Counted from the stretch's first letter, positions 25,117 to 37,320 are shown. The stretch is DNA of 64,000 nucleotides from Cotesia glomerata (GCF_020080835.1 NC_058158.1:806001-870000); one strand, 5' to 3'. Translations and numbers: made by a program. Notes: generated by a model from the letters alone, not told the origin.

Positions 25117-25760
25117 GTCTCTGGCAAGAACTAACTGCCTAGCCAAGATATGATGGATGACGAGTTGGCAAACACTTTATTTTATAAGCTCCAAATTACA
25201 TTGACGATTCAATTAATTCTTCGTCTCCCCATCGCTTTATTTTTTCCCTACCACAGCTAAAATAATTAAAAAAAAAAATTTTTTTTCAGCTTACGAGCCT
25301 ACTTGCTACGCAAATTTCGCTTCCAAGAACGCAATTGCTGGATGATTATCGTGTTACAATTAAAATTACTATTCCCAAGGCCTGAGGATTTAGCAATCTC
25401 AACAGAACGGTCTTATCGCGGATTCACAGTGGCGTAGAACACTCAGAGTAGCTCTTTCTGGTGATCACATCTTCGTTGACGATTTTGATAAGTTACGGCG
25501 ATGATAATAGCAATTATGATGGTCTTCCTCCAAGAAGACGAGAGAATATTGAAAAATGCGCCTCTAGACCCGAGGTTCGTCGCGGTTACGCACGTCAACG
25601 GATAACCCTGGCCAGTCGACGGATAAAAAGAGTCAAGTAGAGGATCGATCGGACCTAACGCGCCGGCGTCGCGACGCCAGTGCGCGAACGCGAGCTCAGG
25701 ATTTTATTGCTATCGTTCGGCAAATAAAACCACTGAATCCATTATTATGAAAAAAAATAA
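25117..25760 (-). promoter_or_regulatory. CpG-rich promoter region of first exon 2
   Basis: Upstream (on minus) of the ATG at 25116. Composition rises sharply to a CpG-dense block around 25560-25700 (with GCGCCGGCGTCGCGACG), standing out from the AT-rich surroundings. The position fits a promoter plus 5' UTR; no start site can be pinpointed. Confidence 0.45.
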
Positions 25761-26574
25761 TAATAAAATTAACTATCAATCTAATCGCTATCATTTATCC
25801 TCATTTATTATTCATATTTAGATTAAGATTGTCATTTTTTGCCAGAGTTTCGGCTCGTTTCTTATGCGCAATTGCTGGGTGGCTTAATGCTATTTAAATG
25901 TCAAGTTTAATCATTTTTAGAAGAACAATGAGGTAATCTTGTAAAATGATTAGATCAATGGAAATGAGAATGCAAGGCTTCGATGTTAAACAAGTGTCTT
26001 TAAGACGTCATATCATAGAAGAGTTTTTATGAAAAAAATCGTGACAGTCTTCTTTACTTAAATTAGAAACATTTTCTTTTTTTAGGTCTTTTTTTTATAA
26101 ATTACGTAATTTAAAAAATTGATAAGATCTTTTTTGATATTTATTATTATTAATTTTTCGTTTTATAATTATGAATTTAAGTTTTTTATGAAATTTAGAG
26201 TATTATTACAAAATTTGTAGATAGATCCTTTAAAAGATACTATTTTAATAATAATAATTTACATCTTTTATTGTTATTATTATTATATTGTAATAATAAT
26301 TGATTGAAGTCAAAATTAAAATTTTTATGAAATTTTTGTAAAATTAAAGATCATATTCTCTAAAACAAACCATTTTTATTCAATTATTAATAATAACAAT
26401 AATTTATTTTAAAGGGCGTAATAATGAAAATTTTTATTTAAATAAATAAAAATATTTAATTAACAAAATTTGTCTAAATTTTATAAAATTTTTTTAAGAA
26501 AAAAATTTATAGTGTAATTTTTTGATTTTTAAATTTGAAAATAATTAAAAAATATGTATTATTATTATATTTTT
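25761..26574. other. Intron, AT-rich, nothing seen
   Basis: Runs of AATTTT and ATTATTATT without exon or TIR. Confidence 0.45.
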
Positions 26575-26826
26575 ACACGGAAAAAAGAAAAATTTAAAAA
26601 TAACATTATTAAGAGCAATAAGCGTCGCTTCGTGTAAAAAACTATAAAAATTGCAGTTCAAAATAACATTTTTCAAAATTAAAACTTTGAATGTTAATTT
26701 TCAGAGCTTTCAATGTAATATTTACATTTTACAATATAATTCTTACAAAATCTGTAATAATTACAAATTACAGTGAAATTGTAATTTTTCCCGTTTTTTA
26801 AATGGAGCGCTATTACATTATATAAC
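26575..26826. mobile_element. CACGGAAAA-type MITE, one end only
   Basis: Opens ACACGGAAAAAAGAAAAATT and shares internal words (CGCTTCGTG, TTACAATATAATTCTTACA) with the adjacent complete element, but the right TIR is missing and the next copy begins directly. Confidence 0.5.
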
Positions 26827-27101
26827 ACACGGAAAAAAGAAAACTCGAAAAATTACAGTATAAAATGCAACGTGGCGCTTCGTGATGAAAACTGGAAGTT
26901 ACAGTTTCAAATGTAATTATTAAAGATTTTATAAGAATTACATTGTAGAATATAATATTTAGATTGAACGCTCTGAATATTAAATTAAAAAATTGAATTT
27001 AGAAAAATGTTATTTCAAACTGTAATTTTTCTAGTTTTGATTACGACGGGACCGACTTTACATTTTATACTGTAATTTTTCGAGATTTCTTTTTTCCGTG
27101 T
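26827..27101. mobile_element. CACGGAAAA-type MITE, complete
   Basis: 275 bp. TIRs ACACGGAAAAAAGAAAACTC and the complement of the right end match for more than 35 bases with few mismatches, including AATTACAGTATAAAATG. There is no coding capacity, so it would depend on a transposase elsewhere. The superfamily is not determinable without a target duplication. Confidence 0.8.
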
Positions 27102-28507
27102 ATAATTTTTTTTTTCGTGTAATTTTTGCCTACACTGCATTCTTGATAGCCAATCAATAAAAAAAAGCTATTGACAAAGACAAGAGTGGCACATTAAGTA
27201 GAGGGTCAATTAAACTTGAGGAGAATAAAAGACCGAAAATATAAATTAAGCCAATACAAGTAAAGGGGAAGTAAGTTGATGGAACTAAAGAAAGAAAGAA
27301 AATGAGGGATTATTTGCGAGGAGATGACTCACGTGGTCCGGCCGGCGCCACCGGAAAAAGAATCGATACCAGAACGGAGAACTGCGCCATCGTGACGCCT
27401 AAGACACCATTTACGTTACGGTTCTGCGCTCTCACCTGACTCTGCTATCACGTATAACATAGAATGTATAGAATATAATCGATAGTGCAGGTTACTCTGC
27501 CCTCTGAATCGTGTTCGACCTTTACCTTTCATCTCCTTCCCCGATCCTCCAGACACCGTCTCTCTCCACTTAACTCTCTCCCAACTTTAACTCCAGCTGT
27601 AAATTTCGTTGTCGCTCAATTTATGGGCAATCACAGCACAGGTTAATGTCAGCCTCTAGTTTCTGCGGTATCCGCATTGCGAAATTCACTACCTGGTGTC
27701 AGAATGCCAGAAGTTTAATTAATTGAGCAAAGCAGTTTGTTTTTTAAGGGAAAAAATTCTAAATCGAAGGAATAACGGAAGGAGGATGAGCTAAGACAGG
27801 AAAACGCAAGAAAGCGAGTCTAGTCTTTTTTTCAGAGCTATAATTAACTCTTAATTACCCAATTGCATATATTGTAATTAATTTTTATGCATAAACATGT
27901 AATGTTTATGTTAGCTTTAAGCGAAATATTTGTATTTATTTGGATTGTCATGCACTTTCTATTCTTAATATTTATTTTTATTTTTATTCTTATACACTCA
28001 CTTTAGTGTGAACTATTTTTATCCCAGTTGTTGTGCTTCCGGTGAAAGAGCATCACACCCGCGAACACATAAATAAATAAAATAAAGTACCATCCGTATA
28101 ACTCTGATGAATAAAAAGAGGTGGGTTTTACAAAGACAGTTAACATTTACGGATTTACATATGGCCTGAATACTGGATATCTAGAAAGTCATTTACGGAT
28201 TGATACTCATCGCTTCTTGATAAATTATCATACTTGTGATATTTAGAATTGTAAAAGGCTAAATGCTGATTTAAAATCCCGTGATTAAAATTAATAGGAT
28301 TTTAGCGTCAAATTTTTTTAATTTATTTCTTAATTATTTTATCATTTAATGTTCTTAAGGATTCTTGGAAATATTTATAATTTTTAATCAAAGAGAAAAT
28401 ATTTTGCATTAAGAAAAAAATTCTAAAGAAACATATATTTTGAATTAAAATTAAAAAATTAAGATTGAAATAAAAATTTAGAAAATTCTTTAATTAAAAT
28501 TGAGATT
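27102..28507. other. Intron with GC-richer island and possible leader exon
   Basis: On minus, an ATG at 27390 opens 19 codons (MAQFSVLVSILFPVAPAGP) to a good GTGAGT donor at 27333. It leaves in phase 1 and so does not fit the phase-0 acceptor at 23450; it could only be a non-coding leader or a uORF. 27340-27760 is GC-richer, compatible with a further promoter. The rest is featureless. Confidence 0.3.
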
Positions 28508-28899
28508 AATATAATTAAGAAATGACCTTGTATCTTGTGAACTATTGACATTTTTAAAGATATAAGCTCATCCCGATGTTACACTCATTGAGACCTTTCA
28601 TTTGAGTACCCACATTAATTTTTCATATATTTATATATTTATATATATGTATATGTGAAAAATATATCAAAAATGCATGTGGGTACTCAAATGAAAGCTC
28701 TTGATGAGTGTAACATCTAGATGAGCTTATATCTTTAAAATATATATTATATATATGTATATATGAAAAATATATCAAAAATGGATGTGGGTACTCAAAT
28801 GAAAGCTCTTGATGAGTGTAACATCAGGATGAGCTTATATCTTTAAAAATGTCAATATTTAAGAAAGTACAGTGCAATTTAACAAGAGTCATTATTTAT
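28508..28899 (+). mobile_element. Helitron copy 7, truncated both ends
   Basis: Starts at ATAATTAAGAAATGACCTTG; one complete palindrome plus a second unit lacking its first arm, joined at the TA-rich centre. It ends within the inner 3' block (AGTACAGTGCAATTTAACA) without hairpin or CTAG. Copy 12 shows the same half-unit rearrangement. Confidence 0.8.
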
Positions 28900-30135
28900 C
28901 CAAAAACTAATTTTTAATTAAAAAAAATTTTTTTTATCAAAGATTTTCTTAATTTAAAATTTCTCCTTATGAATCAAGTAAATTTTTTCATCATTCTTCA
29001 TTCATAAATAAAAATAGTACAATTAATATAAAGTGACTTGAAGAAAGTAGATAATTAAACATTGAATAAACCGAAGGCCCTATTCCAAAGGACAATGAAC
29101 TAAGATCTGAACTTGAACCAACAAACAAGCCGAATACGAAAATGAATGTATAGGCACATGCGATGATCCGTCACCTTTGCCTTTCATTTTACTTCTATTA
29201 AATTCTATTCCGTATGAGTTAGAGTCCAAGTACGTGATGAAGAAAGAGCCAGGCAAAGTTGAATCACAGCAGAATATAGTTGGCGTAGTGGTTAACTGTG
29301 AGGCTGATATTTAGTTAGTACGAATGTAAGCAAAGCTATTGCAGGATAAGGAGGCATGCAATACGTTCTGTTCGAAGCGGAACGTATTTAAAATATCCGT
29401 ACGCTTATGTGCGATCCTATCGCAAAGCCTCTCTCCTGTATTGTATTGTACATTGTGTACCTTGTACATAACGGTTCACAGGAGTAAGACCTCTCGGGGA
29501 ATCTCAAGGAGAAATTTCATTTTTCTCACTGGCATACGTGTAAGCAAAGGCCCTCGTACTTGTACTTAACCCGCATATACCTCGTACTCCGAGTATTAAT
29601 GTAAGTACGAGTACTTAAATTGCTTGGAATACACACAGTAAATCTCCCACGCTCTTTAGAGTTCACAAGCTCTTCCTCTCTCAATTGCTAACTAAAATTC
29701 CTTTTAGATTTACTGGTGTGGATAAATATAAAGCAAACTGTTAGTGCTAAGACCAAGAACAACTCTAGAGACATTTCAATTCTCGAATTAAAACCGACGT
29801 TTCATTTATTTTATTATTTACAACTAATAAATTTTATGTTTTCACACGACTCGGCTATATATTTATTAAGAGATAATAAACCAAACGAAATTGAATTTTT
29901 TAGCAGCACAAGTGTGGAACACTTGTACATTGAATCGAGAAAGCCGCGATTATAAGTAAAAACTGTATCTAATGGCTTTAATTATTATTATTAAAATGAA
30001 AAATAATAATCATTATTGTGTGGGAGAGTATATTATATTCTATTGTTATATTATGATATTATTATTATTAAAATTCACACTGTAATTTTTTTTATTTTTG
30101 AGTTTTAGAATTAGAAAAAAAAATTTTTTTAATTC
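28900..30135. other. Intron, unique sequence, nothing recognised
   Basis: Mixed composition at 29050-29960 with several short plus frames (76-79 codons) lacking any recognisable domain or splice context. Confidence 0.35.

Positions 30136-30180
<45 letters not shown>
30136..30180. repeat. (AAT)n microsatellite
   Basis: About 15 uninterrupted ATA/AAT triplets directly abutting the 3' end of Helitron copy 8. Confidence 0.95.
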
Positions 30181-30182
<2 letters not shown>

Positions 30183-30830
30183 CTTGCAATCACTGTGTGA
30201 CTATAACTAAATAAAATTTTGTTTTATTATATAATGACTTTTGTTAAATTGCACTGTACTTTCTTAAATATTGAAGTTTTTAAAGATATAAGCTCATTCC
30301 GATGTTACACTCATCAATACCTTTCATTTGAGTACCCACATGCATTTTTGATATATTTTTCATATATACATATATATATATAATATATATATATATATAA
30401 TATATATATAATATATATATATAAATACATAAATATATGAAAAATTGATGTGGGTACTTAAATGAAAGGTCTCGATGAGTGTAATATCAATATGAGCTTA
30501 TATCTTCAAAAATATCATTAGTTGACAAGATATCAAAGTCAGTTCTTAATTATTGACATTTTTTAAGATATAAGCTTATCCCGATGTTACACTCATCAAG
30601 AGCTCTCATTTGAGTACCCACATGCATTTTTGATATATTTTTCATATATTCATATATATAATATATATAAATATATGAAAAATTGATGTGGGTACTCAAA
30701 TGAAAGGTTTCGATGAGTATAATGACAGGATGAGTTTATATCTTTGAAAATATCAAGAGTTCTCAAGATACAAGGTAATTTCTTAATTATGTATCTAGAG
30801 ATAGAGCAATTTCGAATGCAGCCTAAATAA
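30181..30830 (-). mobile_element. Helitron copy 8, two palindromes
   Basis: Minus-oriented: the plus strand opens ACCTTGCAATCACTGTGTG (hairpin end complement, CTAG lost into the AAT tract), carries two palindrome units, the first with an expanded TA loop, and ends at GAGATAGAGC and GCAGCCTAAAT. Confidence 0.85.
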
Positions 30831-32142
30831 TAATAATAACTTTATTATTATAGTAGTAGTAGTGTGTTGATACGCAATTAACGCTTGAATTAACTCGGAT
30901 CTCGAGTATCGGTACGGATAGTTTAGTAGATGCCCATACCATGACAAACGCTTGGGTGATCACGCGATAAGGAATTCATTATCCACACCAGTAAGATTAT
31001 GCAGATCATTAAGACTCGCTTACAATTATTCCTTATTAATTATAATGATTTTTTAATTCTGTTCCAAGCTGATGACCGATTTATAGTCATAAATAAAAAT
31101 TATTCCTTCAAGTTTCTTGTATACAATACAAGTAAAGTACTAATGGGATAAGAGAAGAGAATGAGATCGCAAATGAGAAATCGGCGATTGCTGATGCTCT
31201 TGAAAGCAGGTCACTTATCTGTCCATACGAGATTGGAGCAAAGTACAGCACCAATTTACTCGGTGATTGTCTCGATCGGAAGCAGTAAACAGTAAGATGT
31301 TATTTTTTGTCCTCAGTCGCGTTGAAAGGCAGTACAGAGCAAAATCTCGGTGTACTTTCGATTGACGATCGAGATCATTAATGCAAATGATAAATAATAT
31401 ACGCATGAGAATGTAGTTTATATTATAGGCTGAACTCCCACAGATCGGCATTCCAGAATTGTGCTGGCGTGGCTCAATGCTTTAACTTAATATCCTCAGT
31501 ATCACTTTCAATATCTTTGAGATGAGATAAATTGAATTTAAAGCATGACTGACGTTTCATGATTTTACAAGAAATAAAATAGCTAGATAAATTGTTTTAT
31601 GATTTTTTTTTTTGAATTGTTTTTTGTTCTGTCTTGAGTTTTATAAGACTGATATATAATACGCAATATCATCTTCAGTTTCATCCATTTATGATCCAAC
31701 AAAGAGCGGCATTAATTAAGTTCCATTGAGCGAGCAAACCGTGAATCACGCGACTAGTTACGTCTAAAAATATTTAAATAGAAGAAAAAAACAAGAGGAA
31801 GTTACTATTAATAAACAAGGAATGGAATTTAACAATTATATTAATTAAATTAAGTCCTAAGATTTATCATCCAAGACAAGACAATAATTGGACTGTCGAG
31901 TGTCAACATCTGAAAACGATCTTATAACTCGACAAACATTATTATACTGTATTATAATTTATAATATACTGTGTAACTTTGTGAGTACTATACGGATAGG
32001 ATAGGAGTAACAACCCAGAGCCTTATTGTATTATCTTTACACACAGGAATACATAAGTCGTCAGGCAAGTAAAAGGTCGACGCACTCGCACTATTTGTAT
32101 GACTATAGCTTCCTCGTTCCGGATTTCAAAAATTTTATTTGT
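30831..32142. other. Intron, nothing recognised
   Basis: Mixed-composition unique sequence; no exon fits the first-exon-1 to 23450 splice. Confidence 0.35.
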
Positions 32143-32201
32143 CCCTTATCCCTTATTTTTATCAAGACAAACTTCATTATTTTCCTACAATTGCAATTTT
32201 A
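32143..32201. repeat. Left 59-bp direct repeat flanking a TIR element
   Basis: CCCTTATCCCTTATTTTTAT to CAATTTTA; repeated at 33201-33259 with one visible mismatch. It ends exactly where the TIR element begins. Confidence 0.85.
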
Positions 32202-33187
32202 GGTAATTATTTACAAGTGGGGTCTATCATTTTCATTTTCATTTTTTTGAATGAAATTTCTAGTTAATTTTATTGAGATATTTTTTTTTGGAAAAATACA
32301 TAAAAAATGAACAATTAAAAAACATGATTATCACAATTTTAACAAATTTTACAAAAAAATTTATAAATTTTTTAGAAAATTGTATATTCATTTTTTTTTT
32401 AATTGTTCCTTTTTTTATGTACTTTTCAAAAAAATATTATTCAATTTTTTAGAAAATTGTGATATTAATTTTTTTTTTAATTGTTCCTTTTTTTATGGAC
32501 TTTAAAAAAAAATATATAAATAAAAAAGATCAAATAAAGATAAAATAGAAATTTAATCCAAAAACATAAGAACCAAATTTTTTTCCAACTTTTAAAGACA
32601 AAAAAGCTATCAAAATCTTTATTTTTTTCTTTTACGACATTTTTTATTTTAAATCCGCCGTAAAAACAAGCAGAATTAAAAAAAAATTTGAAAATGTTAA
32701 TTTTTCACCTAGATATAACAAAAAAAAAAATTACTTTTTTGGTAATTATTTACAAGTGAGATCAATCATTTTCATTTTCATTTTTTTTAACGAAATTTTT
32801 ATTTGATTTTATTGATATATATTTTTTTTTTGAAAAATACATAAAAAATGAACAATTTAAAAAAAAAAGTTGATTTTCACAATTTTAACAAATTTTACAA
32901 AAAAATTTATAAATTTGTAAATTGTAATATTCATTTTTTTTATGTACTTTTAAGAAAAAAATACATCAAAAAAAGATAACATCAATATTTTATCCAAAAA
33001 CATGAGTCAAAATTTTTTCCAACTTTTGAAAGCAAAAAGCTATCAAAATCTTTATTTTTTTCTCTCACGACATTTTTACCATAAATCCGCCGTAAAAACA
33101 AGCAGAATAAAAAGAAAATTTGAAAATGTTAATTTTTCACCTAGTTATGGTCCAAAATGAGATTGACCCCACTTGTAAATAATTACC
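32202..33187. mobile_element. 986-bp TIR element with internal duplication
   Basis: Perfect 23-bp TIRs (GGTAATTATTTACAAGTGGG plus GTC at the left, complement at the right). A second copy of the left end starts at 32741 (GGTAATTATTTACAAGTGAG), and the sequence after each copy is similar (CATTTTCATTTTC, ATACATAAAAAATGAACAAT, GACATTTTT, TAAATCCGCCGTAAAAACAA), so the element is two tandem diverged modules inside one TIR pair. No coding capacity. Confidence 0.8.
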
Positions 33188-33200
33188 AATTTTTTTTGAA

Positions 33201-33259
33201 CCCTTATCTCTTATTTTTATCAAGACAAACTTCATTATTTTCCTACAATTGCAATTTTA
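33201..33259. repeat. Right 59-bp direct repeat
   Basis: Second copy of the repeat at 32143-32201, starting 13 nt after the right TIR. Confidence 0.85.
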
Positions 33260-33293
33260 TTATTGTTATAGATAATTAAGGTAAAAAACTTAC

Positions 33294-33377
33294 CTGATTC
33301 TTGGCGGGCTTGTCCATGATTCGGTACGACGATGCTGCGATAACAGCGCCCGCCTTACGAGACACGCATTGCCCCAT
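33294..33377 (-). CDS. sick: Sickie/NAV2-like gene, alternative first exon 1
   Basis: ATG at 33377 opens 28 codons, MGQCVSRKAGAVIAASSYRI then MDKPAKNQ, to a CAG/GTAAGT donor in phase 0 that fits the acceptor at 23450. MGQCVS is a textbook context for N-myristoylation at Gly2 with possible palmitoylation at Cys4, followed by basic residues, so this isoform is predicted to be membrane-anchored (inference from motif knowledge). Upstream on minus is an acceptor-like TGACAG at ~33405, so the ATG exon probably has a spliced 5' UTR. With all exons seen, the protein is about 1,085 residues. Confidence 0.75.
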
Positions 33378-34479
33378 ATAGACCACTCAGCTTTTCTGCA
33401 CCACCTGTCAATTATTTAATAAATTAGCGAGAATAATAAATTAATTAATATTAATTCTAACTACGCCGGATTTAATTACCATCACCAGTTAAACACCTCC
33501 GCAACTTATATTTTTATTTAAAAATAGAACAAAAATAAATTGCGTAAAAATCAATAAGCCGATTTGTTTTTTATTTATATTAAATTACGTCATATTAACA
33601 GTGCTCAGAGTAATTGAATTTTTTTAATAAACAGATAAAAAGTAAGCAAAGATTAGAGATAACTGATTGTATCTTCAACGGTTGGTAGTTTTCTTGTATT
33701 TAAAGTTAGCAACAAGCTTGTAATTATAGAAAATTAATTTTTTAATTGAAAAGTGAATGAAGAATTGTTTTCAGAGAATCAAGAGTTACAGGGTGTTAAA
33801 TTGTTGGAGCTTTGACCAAATGAAACAACAATTGACTACGGATAAGAGTAATTTATACGCTTTCCCGAGTATGTGCAATAGAAAAAACAAAAGTTTTATA
33901 ATAAAATGAATAAAAGGTAAATTATGTATGTGTAATGATAGAGATGATAAATGGTAGTTAATTAAGCGTAAGAGTATGCATGACTGATGTGTGTATTAGG
34001 TGAGACAAGAGAAAGTCATACAAAGACTGTTGACAGTTTTTTTTAATCTTCTGACAATCGTGTAATGGGTTTACTCTATTTGTTGTTATTTATTGTCAAT
34101 AATAAATTGCTCGTTTTTTTTTATACTAAAGTTTGCTGACAGCTGTCAATTTTTTTTATTTTTATAACAATTCAATTACAATAAAAAATTTCCATATGGA
34201 ATTTTTTTCATAATTTAATTGTTATAAATTTATTAAAAAAAAATTCTATCTGTCAATTTTAGTGTTTTTTAAAAATTAGTATTAATATGTCCATTTATCC
34301 CAATAAAATTCTTATTTTTATTTTCTCTTGTATGGGATTTACTCACAAAAATGATAATCGACGGCCTTGAGTGCCAAGTTTTATGTACGGATTTTTTAAA
34401 ACCGCTGAAAAAAATAAGTTGTTCATTCCAACAAATTTTATATGAACTTGCAATATAAAATAATTAAATAATAATAATG
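33378..34479. other. Likely 5' UTR intron, nothing coding
   Basis: AT-rich unique sequence between first exon 1 and the upstream island; no open frame of note. Confidence 0.4.
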
Positions 34480-35060
34480 ATACTGAAATTAGCAGACATT
34501 TGACAATTCTTTATAATAATAGTTAGCCAACATTTTTAATTTTTTGATTTTGCTTCTTTTATTAAATTAGAACTAAATAATGTTTTTTTAAAATTGCACT
34601 CACAGTTTTTCAAATTTTCTACATGTCAAATTTTTTATGATGTTAAAGTTAGCTGTCACTTGACCATTTTTTAATTTTATTTAACAAAAAGTTTTGTTCA
34701 AAAAAATTATTTTTAAAAAATTGCATTTTTAATTTATTAAAATTTCTTAATGTCCATTTTTTTATGCAGTAATTTATTTATTAGATAAATTATCAAAATT
34801 ATAAAATGCTAAATTAATTTTCATAATTTTTTTTTTAATTGTTTGTAATAATTTTTTTCAATAAAAAAAATTATAAAATTTATAGATATTAGCTAACTTA
34901 ACTTTCATCAATTCTTTGAATTTTTATAACAGATCAATAATTATAAAAAAATATATTTTAAAAAAATTGATATAATTTTTAAAAAATTTTTACATAAATT
35001 TTTTTTCAGTATAATTTAATTGTTAAAAAAATTAAAAAATTATTAAGTGTCTGTTAAATT
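34480..35060. repeat. Foldback repeat, GCAGACATT/AGCTGTCAC family
   Basis: Starts AAATTAGCAGACATTTGACA; internal GTTAGCTGTCACTTGACCAT; ends TATTAAGTGTCTGTTAAATT, with A/T tracts between. Partly inverted, diverged copy. Confidence 0.55.
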
Positions 35061-35185
35061 CAATATCAAATAATAATAATAAATAAATGATAATAAGACA
35101 AAGTAGCTGGCGATGTCATTAATCGATGAACCAACGGTGGTAAGTTCATCGGCAGGATGTTGGAAAAAAAAAAAAAAGTACATAC

Positions 35186-35620
35186 CTTTTCTTACAGAGC
35201 TAATTTTTTTGGGCAGCTCACGGGGATTCGGTGGATACATTATAAAACCGTGATTAAACAGTTAAATTTGACAGCGTACACAAGGCCTGAGCATCGCACA
35301 CGTTTATTTTAATTAAACTGTCTGTATTGTTCTGAGTATTGATAGCCCTGCTGCACTAACACTTGTCTTGTTTTATTTTTCTTTATTTTATTGTTCTGTC
35401 TCTTGCACGAAATTTGAGTACGACTTGTACCGAGCGCTGTGTACCACCTGTCATTCGAATATATTCGATAGGATAGAACATGCGTCGTGACGTCACCCCA
35501 CCATGCCGAGGCCACGGAGGAGCCCGAAGACGCGGGCGGTTACGGAAACTTACGATTGAGACTCGGGTGGAGATTCTCAGCTTTAAGTTATAAGTTGCGA
35601 CATCTGACGTTTAAAATCTG
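35186..35620 (-). promoter_or_regulatory. Putative promoter and 5' UTR exon region of the sickie-like gene
   Basis: GC-richer island. On minus it contains two donor-like sites (CAATC/GTAAGT near 35560 and AAAAG/GTATGT at 35186). The second closes a 20-codon upstream frame (MYPPNPRELPKKISSVRK) that cannot continue in frame into first exon 1, so it would be a uORF. Start sites cannot be placed from sequence. Confidence 0.4.
35488..35495. promoter_or_regulatory. Perfect CRE palindrome TGACGTCA
   Basis: Full 8-bp cAMP-response element within the GC-rich island upstream of first exon 1. CREB/ATF binding here would suit a neuronal gene, but an isolated 8-mer is weak evidence. Confidence 0.4.
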
Positions 35621-35845
35621 AAAAATAATTTTAATTATTTAAAACTATGTATTTTTTAATTAATTTTAATTATTCATGCTATTTTTTTTTTATTCAATTA
35701 ATTAATTAATTCATAAAAACTATGAATTTTAAATATCATTTGAATTTTGGCGCGCTTATCGACTGGCGGTAAAATTATGAAACTATTTAAATAAAAGTGA
35801 CAAAAAAAATTTTTAAATAAATTTCTGACATTTTTGGGACGGCCT

Positions 35846-36018
35846 CTTTTACCCAGATTCCGATTACACAGATGGCGCTATTACCCAGATCCCTTTGACA
35901 CATATCCCGATTACGCAGATTGTGATTAAACAGATTTTCTATTACACAGATTACTTATTACTCAGATAACCGATTACACAGAAAATCTTTAACGCAGATC
36001 CCGATGACGCAGATAATT
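35846..36018. repeat. Left subterminal ATTACACAGAT array
   Basis: Eleven imperfect ~15-bp repeats with core TTACNCAGAT (for example GATTACACAGAT, CTATTACCCAGATCCC, GATTACGCAGATTG, GATGACGCAGAT). Mirrored at about 42370-42538 in the right arm. Arrays like this near transposon ends are often transposase-binding sites. Confidence 0.8.
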
Positions 36019-36674
36019 TAAATTTTTAAATGATAAATGCCATAATAAAGCCAAGCATTAAAAGTGCCTGAAATTTTTAAATTGCCGCCATCAAAACATG
36101 CCGGATGAGCATGTAATCTAGCTATTGGTTGAATTTAAGGTTCAAGGTGTGCACGGAGCGCTTTATTGAAGTATCTACAGTGTATATGTGTAAAATCCCG
36201 CGTTGGTTGAATTTTTTATTAGATACTTGATATAATGAATCAACAAAATTACAGGTTAAATATTAGAGCTATATAGGTAAGTAAACATATTTATTATTTA
36301 TATTAAAAGTTCGGGTTTGAAGTTTAAATATAATTAGTTCAATTACCCCCAAGCGGGGATGAATCGAACCATTTGACGCGTTTGCATAAATTAATCATTT
36401 AAGAATCAATGTTGTTTAATGACTAATTTATGGATCGATAATTAGAGAAGACATAATAAATTACCATTCCAAGAAAAAAAAAATTAGATAAACGGTTGAC
36501 CCTGAAGGCCATCCCTGCAACTTCCCGCCACTTACATACCTAGGGGCTTAAAATTGCACTAATAATTGCTCTTCGAGCTCAAAAAAACAACTTATGTCTT
36601 ATTTTGAGCTCTCCAAGCTCAAAGAGATAGTCTTTCTATACTTTTGACGTAGAATTTAATTTCACATAACATCA

Positions 36675-36941
36675 CACTAATAGATTTGTTTATAGTTAAA
36701 AAGATTTGTTAATATTTAACAAATCATTTATTAGAAGCCATTTGTTAGGCCTTAACAAATATTTCTTAGTATTTAAAAAGATTTATTAATACTTAATAAA
36801 TGAATATCAGATTTATTGAATACAAACAAATCATTTTTAATACTAAGAAATATTTATTTAACATTAAAAAATGGTCTCTAATAAATGATTTGTTAGCTAT
36901 TAACAAATATTATTTAATACAAATAAATCCTTCTATCAGTG
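36675..36941. mobile_element. Small CACTGATAGAAGG-type TIR element, left-arm copy
   Basis: Ends CACTAATAGATTTGTTT and AAATCCTTCTATCAGTG (complementary with a few changes); the interior is runs of AACAAATATTT and AATAAATGATTTG. Same TIR family as the 59.1-60.7 kb element. Mirrored in the right arm, so it predates or was copied with the inversion. Confidence 0.75.
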
Positions 36942-36989
36942 CAGTCAATTCGTTCAAGAGATATCATAAACGAAAGAAAACCGAAAAGT

Positions 36990-37320
36990 GTTTTCTGCAC
37001 ATAACTTCACATAATTTCACATAATTTCACATAATTTCACATAATTTCAGTCGATTCGTTCAAGAGAAATCATGAACGAAAGAAAACCGAAAAGTGTTTC
37101 CTGCACATAATTTCACATAATTTCACATAATTTCAGCCAGTTCGTTTAAGAGATATCATGAACGAAAGAAAACCGAAAAGTGTATTCTGCACATAACTTT
37201 ACATAATTTCACATAATTTCACATAATTTCACATAATTTCAATCAATTTGTTCAAGTGTTTTTTCCACATAACTTTACATAATTTTGCATAAGTTCACAT
37301 AACATTTCTTTTCGGATCGT
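36990..37320. repeat. Tandem CACATAATTT / GAACGAAAGAAAACCGAAAA array
   Basis: Three to four units of GATATCATGAACGAAAGAAA-ACCGAAAAGTGTTTTC followed by runs of CACATAATTT. A further related block lies at the inner arm ends (39620-39675, 40568-40620). Mirrored at about 41090-41420. Confidence 0.75.

Noticed and set aside
27333..27390. MAQFSVLVSILFPVAPAGP leader as a fourth coding first exon of the navigator gene
   Set aside because: It ends in phase 1 and would shift the frame at the phase-0 acceptor at 23450.
29280..29320. tRNA A-box-like GGCGTAGTGGTTAACTGTGAG
   Set aside because: No B box or T arm follows at a workable distance.
35043..35240. MYPPNPRELPKK frame as the true N-terminus of the navigator
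   Set aside because: Splicing into the exon of first exon 1 reads a different frame to an early stop; at best a uORF in the 5' UTR.
36800..37024. 74-codon frame found almost identically at 41358-41582 on the other strand
   Set aside because: It lies in the nested small TIR element and CACATAATTT repeats of the foldback arms; identity reflects the inverted repeat, not protein conservation.
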